Made by a program: the position numbers and the translations under genes. This document shows positions 54,195 to 64,000 of a DNA stretch of 64,000 nucleotides, in pieces. Each line of letters starts with the position of its first letter. The first letter of the stretch is position 1. The DNA lies in assembly GCA_018343915.1 (NCBI GenBank), contig JABRWF010000003.1, forward strand, positions 4,402,001-4,466,000. Reading direction: 5' to 3'. The notes beneath the pieces were generated by a model that worked only from the letters and a program-made list of their open reading frames with translations, was not told the DNA's origin and made no database searches. The DNA is from Agroathelia rolfsii. Lineage: Eukaryota > Basidiomycota > Agaricomycetes > Amylocorticiales > Amylocorticiaceae.

Positions 54195-55758
54195 TCAGTC
54201 TTCCTCAGTATCACTGGACGAGAAATCATCATCGTCGGACGAATCAGCCGTGGGATCTTCATCATCTCTTCCCTGGGCATCCCCTTCGGGTTCCTCCTCC
54301 CCATCCGATTCCGAGAGATCCTGCATGGCCTTCTTGAATATCTCTTCATCGAAAGTGAGTTCTTCTTCGCCTTCCTGTGCGTCCATGTCAATCTCAAAAG
54401 TTTTTGGTGGAACAGGTACCTCCGGCTCGTCGTCTTCCTCCATGGTAATTACCCGCCCTTGCACAGGTTCCCACTCCTCTTCAGAGTCGGATGCCTCTGC
54501 CAGTGCTAAGTTCTGTAATGAAGATGTCGACAGTCCAGAAGGTCCAGATCCAGGCAGGGCTAATGATGTAGATGATGACGTCGGTAATTCTAAAGCTACG
54601 ACAGAAGAAGACGTTGGCAGCTCCAGAACAGAGGATGACTTTCCTGCTGTGGGTAATTCCAGGCGAGAAGAAGAGGAGCCCGGAAGGGCGAGTCCTTCTT
54701 TACGCGGTGGTGACTTGTTGCGCTGGATAGAGGTATTGTTAATAATCTTCGGACCATCAGTGGTACTGCGATCATGGCGGACGCTGCGTGATTCAGCTGA
54801 GCGTTTATCTTTGTTACTGCTAGTGCCAATATTGCTGCTTTGAGTTTCCTTAGATGATGCTTCCATTGTACGGGCCATCTTTGTGCTGGATTTGGTAGTC
54901 GTGACTGTAGCCGCCACTGGTGGTGCTGGTGGAGGTGGCAGGGGAGACGGCACTGCCGGAGAAGTAGTTTCACCTTCGCCTTCGACCACTTCGCCTTCTT
55001 CCTCTTCTTCATATTTTGCGTTACTTGCAGAGGGGCTGGAGCTTGACTTGGATGGGCCTTGAATGGAGGGTGCACGCTCATGGTTAGCAGATGCGGAGGC
55101 TCGGCCATGACCTGTAATAGCTATCGGCTTAGATATAAATCAATGAATACGGATGTATAGATGTATACCTTGAGGATTTAACTTAACATATTGCAATGTC
55201 ACATATGAATCGAGTTTTTCAAGCGTGAATGTCTAAAGTCCAGTCGTTTCAGAAGAGCAGCAACGGTCACGGTTCTATGTATTCCTTACCCCGGTTTCCT
55301 CATCGTATATCAGGACACACTCTGTCTCTTTGGTTGAATTGTCTGAGCCCTGAAAGGTAAGACTCTCTCCGGGCTAGCAATAAAGCAACGCCACATGAGA
55401 TACGCTTGGCAAATGTATGAGACCCTGGACTCTTACCCGTGTCGTCCAGTGCTCTACGGTGACCGAGCTGACATCTTTATTACGTTTGACTTCAATTGAC
55501 CCGGTCTTCGAGGGATCGATAGACTCTGGCTTGAAGTTGTCTAGTATGTATATTCCATGAGACTCTGGAACATGAGTTGATCATGTCCGGATTGAACGCA
55601 CAACAGAAAGAGTAAAAGTCCCGGTCAGGAATGCCAGATCGTTTTGTCGACGTCGTGGTGGTGCCCATGCGGGCCTTGAGAGAGCGCTTGAGGGAAGAGC
55701 CAAGCTGAACCTGATGCTTTCCAGGCGCAGGCTTCCAGGAGACATCTGAAGGTGCCAT
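54195..55758 (-). CDS. ELL-associated factor (EAF) family transcription elongation protein
   Basis: The N-terminal ~130 residues come from short exons starting at the ATG at 55758. They read SWKPAPGKHQVQLGSSL, DRDFYSFYNFKPESIDPSK, GSIEVKRN.DVSSVTVEH and CVLIYDEETGTFTLEKLDS, which is the EAF N-terminal domain that binds ELL in Pol II elongation. The long last exon (54195 to about 55120) is disordered. It has an acidic, Ser-rich end (SDSEEEWEPVQGRVITMEED..DDDDFSSSDTEED) as in other EAF activation tails. Between them lie five short repeats around LELPT/LALPG. The gene is transcribed toward the ferritin-like gene. EAF in fungi is usually a single, poorly studied gene; assignment rests on the N-terminal motifs. 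Confidence 0.82.
54540..54697 (-). repeat. Five LELPT/LALPG repeats in the EAF protein
   Basis: In frame, the protein carries five units of 10-14 residues built on LALPG or LELPT followed by Ser-rich spacers. Confidence 0.8.
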
Positions 55759-56005
55759 GGTGGTGGCGGACAACGACAACACAGGTAAGCGGCGGGTCCG
55801 GGTGGTTTCGAGTTGCTTCATTGGTGATCCCGATGCAATCTGGCGACTATCTGCCTTTTATGCCAATTGACCGGCGTTCTGCCTATGTGGTCTATGGGCA
55901 CACAAGTCATGGGCCAAGGCAATGTGTATGTGTGTCGTCTAAATTACAACAGGGCGCATGTACGCCCTATACATGTAGAACGGTGTACCATGTACTATAG
56001 TATCG

Positions 56006-57598
<1,593 letters not shown>

Positions 57599-57818
57599 AG
57601 CCTGAGTTGGAAAAGAAGAGAAATGGTGGTCTCGGTAAGAACCTGGACTCAGAAATAATAATCCGGTGTTATGGAACCGGAAGTAAATGACGACTGAAAG
57701 AGAAGTGCCAGTGAACGACTCTACAAGCACAAGCACACCACTTTCTACCTCCCCGCCATCATCAGGCCCTCTATCTACATTCTATCTATTTCCACTAACA
57801 GCCCACCCGTTTTACAAA
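57599..57818. promoter_or_regulatory. Shared divergent promoter, KRR1 / NCBP3-like
   Basis: A 220-bp spacer between two genes read in opposite directions. The plus-strand frame is open through most of it from an ATG at 57687, so the cap-protein gene could start there instead. Confidence 0.5.
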
Positions 57819-58997
57819 ATGGACTTGGGATCAGAGGAGATGGAGATACCTCAGGTCTCCTTTGCTCAGCCTGACGAGGAAGCTGCCCTGAGTGTCGAGT
57901 CACCTTCTGCTGAGCAAGTTTCTCTCGCCAATCGAATATCCAATACGAAGATATATCTACTCTCCGAAACCGCCTTCGGTAAGGTGCGCTGACAGTCAAG
58001 TGGTTGGATGTTCACGCACTACGGGCCTGATGTCACTGTTAATACGGAAAGAGGAAGCGAGAGGCCGTGGAGGAATTGAACGAGGAAGGAGATACTGAGA
58101 CCCCTACCGAGTCGGGTACATATTTGTTGTTGTTTCATTTAAATTATAGTTCTAACATTTGGTTTAGACAGCGTATATCGAGCCAACGCCATTCTTCTCT
58201 GCGGCTCGCCTATATCTCACCTCGACACCGAGCGTATATTCGCATACGTCGTGCGTCACAGTGAGTCGCAGCCTGTTGGGATGGAATGGGTGAACGATAC
58301 AACATGTGTACTCGTATTTTCGTCGAGAGCCGCGGCTGCGGCCGCCTATGGACTGTTGAAACGAAGTACTGCCGACGACGAAGATGATGATGGGTTCGTT
58401 GTCGCGAGGTCCTTGCCTATTGACTTGTGGCCCCCAGAGGACCGTATTAATAAGTCGCTTGGGGTTAGCGAGGGATTGAAGGGTGCTTTGAAGATGAGAT
58501 GGGCTAGATTTGAAGACGTCAAGAAGAAGGGTTCGCGACGACAAAGTGAGTTTTACAGGAAACAGGAGGAGCGCGCGGTAGGGAATGGCATTAATGGTGG
58601 AGATGCTAGCAAGACAAATGGTGCGAATAAGATGGGTCGTACAGCCGAGGATATCGAGGACGAGCGGCGTCGACTCGATGAAGACATGGATGCCTTTTTG
58701 GCTAACAGGGACTCCGAAGGCGGTGAGAAGGAACCAGACAGGTCCTCGCCTCCACGTTCGAAAATGCGCTCAGACCACCTCAACGACCGTGCAACCGGAC
58801 TGTCCCTTTTGGAACGTACTTCTGTAATTCGTGCTCACCCGGACTCATCTGGTGATGATCATGAATCACGAAGGCGTACTGACCAACATGGTCGAAAACG
58901 CCGAAAACAGAACGACGGACCACGTCAAGCAAGGCCACGGAAGACGCTTCAGGAGCTGGACGATGAGCTGGATGCTTTCCTTCAGAACAATAATTGA
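57819..58997 (+). CDS. NCBP3-like nuclear cap-binding subunit
   Basis: Three exons (57819-57983, 58052-58115, 58168-58997) give 352 residues. The central part reads ANAILLCGSPISHLDTERIF, then PVGMEWVNDTTCVLVFSSR. This matches the RNA-recognition-like core of NCBP3 (C17orf85), with its Glu-Trp-(I/V)-Asn/Asp-Asp-Thr motif, which pairs with NCBP1 to bind capped mRNA for export. The remainder is charged, ending in RKTLQELDDELDAFLQNN, a short motif also found at the end of FoP/CHTOP-type mRNA export proteins. The intron between exons 1 and 2 uses GTGCGC as donor. An in-frame ATG at 57687 would add 44 residues. Fungal NCBP3 proteins are rarely annotated, so the name rests on the core motif. Confidence 0.75.
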
Positions 58998-59288
58998 TCG
59001 TTGTGTTCTACTGTCTTCATTATCTAGGCATCATTAATGCATCACTATTTATCTGTCTGGATCTCTTTTGCGCATGAAATTGAATGACTTTGTTTGTGAG
59101 CAGAAGGACATGATGCATGTTACGTTTGAAGATCCGACGTACTAGTAGAACCTGTCTATATGCGTCGCTAACATCTGAATACTGTTCTGCTTCCGACCAC
59201 CTTGATCCAGTGCCCCTCAACTTTACAAGTGTCCTACTCCAGCTCTAGGAGATATCTAACAACTCGGAAAATCGCGATATCTTGTCGA

Positions 59289-60399
59289 ATGGTTGCAAAA
59301 AAGCTGAAAACTAAAGGATCTCAACCTGACAACACCCAAAGCCTTGTTACGGAGGATACTCCTGTGGCAGGTCCATCTACAAGCAAAAATCCGACAAATA
59401 AAACCTCTGTATCTGAGCTTAGAGATGAATGCGACACCGTATCTTTCTCAGATGCTGAGGAACTAAGTGCACAGGGCTCTGGAGACGAGGATGATGATAA
59501 TGATGATGACAATGGCAATGAAAATAATTCGTCGTTGGAATCCGAGGATGTACTGGACTCGGAAGGCTTCGACGCACCTCCCGGCAAAGTTTTAAAACCT
59601 CTCACGCCCGAAGCATTGACTGCATTCAGGGCTGCTCAAGAGCGTGCTGGGATTATCTATGTCAGTCGTATACCGCCAGGCATGCAGCCTGCGAAGGTAC
59701 GGCATCTTATGTCTGCATACGGGGAGGTTGGTAGAGTGTATCTAAAACAAGAAGGTAGGCTGGAGATCAAACTCGAAGAGTTACTCATCCCGCTGATATC
59801 TGTTTTAGACGCTAAACGTGCTTATCTGAGGAAAAAATATACTAGCACTAAGAAGGCGCACTTTACGGAAGGATGGGTGGAATTTACTGATAAAAAAGTT
59901 GCCCGTTCTGTTGCTGCAATGTTGAATGCGCAGCCTATCGGCGGGAAGAAGGGGTCACGGTGGCACGATGATGTTTGGACGATGAAATATTTACCCAAGT
60001 TCAAGTGGAATATGCTCACAGAGCAAGTTGGTATGCATGCTCAGACTTGTTTAACTTGTTTGCATTTCTGAATATGCATTCTGTGTAGCTCACGAAGCTG
60101 CCCTTCATGCCGCCAAACTGCGAGTCGAACTCTCACAATCCCGTGCCGAGCAGAAAGATTATCTCAAGAATGTTGAACTGGCACGCGTTCTGGAGAAGAG
60201 AGCAGAACGAAAACGACTGGCTAACGGAACGCAAGACGAGGCCGCAACGACGAGGCCTTCGATTCCTGCCCCCAAGAGATCTTCGGAAGATCTCTCCGCT
60301 CGCGAGAGGCCTGTCAAGAAGAGTCGGCGGGCGACTCAGCCCGAGGGTGGTGCGCAAGACGACGGACGGTTGGGTGATGTGTTACATAGCATCTTTTGA
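59289..60399 (+). CDS. ESF2: ESF2/ABT1, RRM protein of 18S rRNA processing
   Basis: Three exons (59289-59754, 59809-60030, 60089-60399) total 999 nt, 332 residues. The first third is acidic with Ser and Asp runs. The RRM at about residues 118-220 opens AGIIYVSRIPPGMQPAKVRH and continues AYGEVGRVYLKQE, with RRM-terminal FTEGWVEFTDKKVARSVA and the family mark KKGSRWHDDVWTMKYLPKF. A coiled, basic C-terminal part includes KDYLKNVELARVLEKRAE. ESF2/ABT1 works with Dbp8 in the small-subunit processome. It is the second small-subunit biogenesis gene in this 5-kb run. Confidence 0.92.
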
Positions 60400-60818
60400 G
60401 TACATTTTGTATACCAAGAATGGGTGCGAGAGAAAGGAGAAAAAAAGTATTCCATTCATGTACCATGATTAATCAACACACATGTCGTGTTTCATATAAA
60501 GAAACGAGGTAGCTGGATAGAGTCTAGTTAAGAAAGTGTTGTGTTGACTTGGACAGTGACGTGACTATCGGAGTTTGAAATGGGGTAAGACGGCAAAATC
60601 CAGCGCCTGACGCTCTTCATCGAACGCACAGACAGTGTCAAGGACAGCGCGGTCGTCGTCGACTTGCTCCTTGGTGTGTTTCGATCCCAAGAGGTCCGTC
60701 TACTATCATGCGCCGCTACTGCTAGCCTCTCCATCTCTGACGTTTCGCTTGTCTCTCGTCGCGTTATGTATTGTCTCAGTATTCTTTCTGTACTTTGAAC
60801 CATACTACTACTATCACC
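60400..60818. promoter_or_regulatory. Spacer upstream of ARS2
   Basis: A 419-bp tandem spacer between ESF2 and ARS2. It ends in a CT-rich leader (60760-60818) directly before the ARS2 ATG. No other feature is seen. Confidence 0.5.
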
Positions 60819-63800
60819 ATGTCCTGGTCTGCTTCTGCATACCCTCCCCGCCGGTCGCCTTCTCGGTCACCTCGTAACGCCACTGGCCCCAGGCCACGTT
60901 CTCCCCTATCAAACGTAGCTGACAAACGTCATTTAGATTGGGATTCTTACAATGACCGTGAACGAGCATGGGCACAGTACGAGCGCGACAGGGCGGCATA
61001 TGATTATGGAGGTCGTCGTGGTAGAAGCAGGAGTCCAATCCCCGACGATGGTATGTCATTGTTTCTGAGATCAACAGTGACCTTTGACTAACGTGACTCA
61101 GTGAGAAAACGACCACGCGGTCGCTCCCCTTCTCCTTACGACCGAAGCAGGTATGAGCCACGACCACGTTATGGCGATGACTATGGTACGCAACGATCAT
61201 GCTGCTTGTCTCCTTTCTTTTTCTGAATCCCGACGTGCAGACACTCACTCACGAGGCTATGGTTACGGGTCCCCTCGGCGCGGGCAGTATCCACCTTCAT
61301 ATCCACCTTCCGGACGAAGACCCCCTGCGGATCCACACACATTAGACTACCCCGCATCACTCAAGCACTATGCTGAATGGTTCCGGTATCATTACCCCCA
61401 GCAAGCCGCTGAAGAAGACGCTGCCGACAAGGCAGCCGAACAGGAAGCTGGGGACGGCTCAAAACCGCGCAATGGTATCAAATCGCGTTGGGAGAAATAT
61501 AAGAAGGAGTTTGCGGCTTCGCAGGTTGAACAATACGTCACTATTGGATACCTGTTCTATGTTGGCTTATACCATGTTTTCTCCTTTTTCTGCAATAGCT
61601 TCAGACTATGTTCGACCACCACCGCAAGTCGGCTTGGTTTGCTGAGAAATATGACCCGTCTCCGGACTTTGTCCAGCTCCGCCAGCGGGTTCGTAAAGAG
61701 GGTTGGAAGGGGAGACAGGATGTTTTCTTGCAGGACCTTGAAGCTGGAAAATTTGATCCCAGCCAGCAAGAATCTACGGAGCAGCCTGCCTCTGAGTCTG
61801 CAGCAGACGCAAAGGCCGAAGCCACTGGCGCTGATGTTGATGCTATCAATGGCACCGCTGCATCGGCTGATAATGAGGGCGGCGATAAACCCACTGCAGA
61901 GACTGAAGAGGGTGCGCCTGCGCTGTCAGACACGAAGCCAAAGGATCCAGATGAAGAGATGGCTTTTGTCGGCGAGGGGGACGAAGAAGACCAAGATGCA
62001 AACCGAAATGAGTCAAACGACAAAGCACCTTCGAAGAATGACAAAAACACATCTGGGGAGGAGGTGTCTGTCATGCCTGAAGGCAATCAGGTCATGATCC
62101 GTACCATTCCTCCTGACATCGGACGCGTCAAATTAGAGGAGGTAAGCTATCTCGTTGTCGGACATGTGTCCCCCCTCGTTTCTTGTTTCTTACACTTTGA
62201 TAGGCTTGCAAAAACATTCCCGGGTTCATTTACTTGGCACTGGGCGACCCCGTTCAAAAACGTAATTTCTACCGTGCTGGTTGGCTTAGATTTGGTGATG
62301 ATGCAGATATGCCTGCTGTCCTGACGGAATTGTCCGAGAAAAAGGTGAAATATAATCCGTTTTGACTGTTTGCTCAATTAGAAAATACTAATGCTAACTA
62401 CCTGGTTCTAGATTGAGGGCTTCAAACTGCATGTGAGCCACAACACTCGCCCCTTTACGAGTCGTACCCGCTACGCGCCTGAGGTTGCCAGCAAGCCCGA
62501 TCGACTTGCAAAAGATCTCGCTAATGCCAAGAGGCTGGCCGTTGCCCTTGAGGAGGAAGCAGCCACGCTCCGTACGCTTAAATTCAAGCCTAAGCCTGAG
62601 GCCGAGACCGCCCAGCCTCCCGCGGAGGGCGATGCACCCATGGAAGACCCGGCGCCACCTCAAGACGACCAAACGGAGGACGTTGACCCAGAACCATCCG
62701 AAAATGGTAGCGCGGCTGTTGAACGCAGGATCGAAAAACTGATGGAAATTGCCATTGAACAAAAGTTGGTGGACGTGAGTGATGAAAAGGCGGTAGAGGC
62801 ACACAGGGTACGTTGTTTTTACGTTTGTGTCCCGCTTCAACGTGTTTGATTGTTTCTGTCTTTGTTGTCTTGTGTGTAGACGGTTGTTGCTCTGGACTTG
62901 TACCTCGCGTATCTGCGTGCAGTGTTCCACACGTGTTATTACTGTGCTGTTGTGACTGATCATCTTGAAGAACTACAAAGAAAATGTTTGAGGCATGTTC
63001 GTAAGCCATTGACGAAGCTTCTTTTGGATGAGATCAAAGCGGCCGAGACCGAGAAAACCGAGCCGAAGCTAGAGACCGAGGGAGAGGAGAGCAAGCAGCA
63101 ACCGGAACAGCAGCAGCAACAGGATGAAAAGGAAAAAGAAAATCCACCCCCTGCGAAGGAGAAGAGTGCCACTGAGGGACGGGACTGGAAGCGCAATGGT
63201 TAGTCTTTTCTGCTCTCTTTGTTCATGGGCGTATGGACCAATTGCTGGTTTTTTCAGATGAGCGATGGCTTGATTGGCTGGACTCAAAGGTGGCACTTCT
63301 TATTGACCGCAAGGCAGTCGATCCGCGGGAGTATGGTGGAAAGAACTACGACGAGTACGTGATAAATGAGGATAGACTGAAGATGCGTGACTCAAGGATG
63401 TGTTTGATAGGGAATTGTCAAAGGTAGTGGAACCCTACATCAAGCAGGAGGATGAAGGCAAATTCCGGTGCAAGACTTGCCAGAAGCTGTTCAAAGCAAC
63501 AAGTTTCGTCGAGAAGCATATTGCCAATAAGCATCCCGAACTTGTTACTGTTCTCGAAGAGGTTCGTTTTATTACAACATTTCATCTATTCATCCAATGG
63601 TGGCTAAATGCTCTTCTTTCATCAGATTCCTTACTTCAATAACTTCGCCCTCGATCCTCATCATATTCAGCCATTCAGTCATCCACCTCCCGCAACAACA
63701 AACAACCAGCCGTTGTCTATGCAGGCGTATGGCTTCCATGCACCGCCCATGCCATACGGCGGCGATTACGCGAGGCCAGGTGGCTACTATGGCGCGATGC

Positions 63801-64000
63801 CATTTATGCAAGGCTATCCACCCCCTCCGCCTTACGCAGCTGGGTACTGGGACCCGTATGCATATGCAGGGGCATACCCACCTTACCGTCGAGACGAGGC
63901 CACGACAGCGCGTCGGTTAAGTGACCGCATCAGTGGGTATGCACCTGGATATGATGGTCCTGGTGATACATTACCCTCAGGTACTGGATTGCCACCGAAG
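60819..64000 (+). CDS. ARS2: ARS2/SERRATE zinc-finger protein, 3' end outside the window
   Basis: The reading frame begins MSWSASAYPPRRSPSRSP and is Arg/Ser-rich for ~100 residues, as in SERRATE. The DUF3546-like block follows (LDYPASLKHYAEWFRYHYPQ, HHRKSAWFAEKYDPSPDFV). Then come the RRM-like part (VMIRTIPPDIGRVKLEE, FIYLALGDPVQKRNFYRAGW) and the Ars2 domain with HVSHNTRPFTSRTRYAPE. The C2H2 finger is FRCKTCQKLFKATSFVEKHIANKH at 63460-63530, and a Pro/Gly/Tyr-rich tail runs to the window end. Exons join in phase; the intron 63359-63396 is only 38 nt. ARS2 links the cap-binding complex to export, decay and small-RNA pathways. It lies close to the NCBP3-like gene, a partner of the same complex. 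Confidence 0.9.
63359..63396 (+). other. 38-nt intron in ARS2
   Basis: GTGATA..CAAG. It joins NYDEY to DVFDRELSKVVEP, and both flanking exons (63258-63358 and 63397-63561) keep phase 0. It is shorter than the 50-60 nt introns elsewhere here. The nearer canonical GTACGT donor at 63355 would break the frame. Confidence 0.6.

Overview
The window is nuclear DNA of a basidiomycete fungus, most likely an agaricomycete. The evidence is dense genes with many introns of about 50-60 nt that carry GT..AG ends and keep phase, together with protein families typical of that group: a 7-TM family, a linker-containing FAD oxidase, NTPase-nuclease conflict genes and a Ferritin-like/Rds1-type secreted protein. 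I cannot name the genus. Few of the genes are single ORFs; most were assembled by joining exons by hand and checking phase.

Layout, left to right. 0-8 kb, all minus: the 5' end of an F-BAR protein, a large AlkB-type 2-oxoglutarate dioxygenase with zinc clusters, and a seven-pass membrane protein. 9-15 kb, plus: a YAR1-like ankyrin protein and the tethering factor Uso1/p115. 16-24 kb: one small unrecognised gene next to a 7.4 kb stretch with no supported gene. 24-33 kb: a DH-BAR-SH3 Rho GEF facing an FAD-linked oxidase. 36-42.5 kb: two penta-EF-hand (PEF) genes on either side of a P-loop NTPase with a predicted nuclease-like C-terminus. 42.7-54 kb: an ABCC transporter, a TPMT-like methyltransferase and a secreted ferritin-like protein. 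54-64 kb: a compact housekeeping run of EAF (elongation), KRR1 (small-subunit processome), an NCBP3-like cap-complex protein, ESF2/ABT1 (small-subunit processome) and ARS2/SERRATE, which is cut by the right edge.

Most notable observations. KRR1 keeps its frame only if a one-nucleotide exon is spliced in, and this restores the conserved His-Trp. The second PEF gene matches the first exon by exon in length except exon 2 and a one-base loss in exon 3, and the first copy has a GC-AG intron where the second has GT-AG. The NTPase gene between them is open apart from a one-base shift in a C6/T6 run. The right-hand 8 kb alternates two ribosome-assembly genes with two cap-binding-complex genes.
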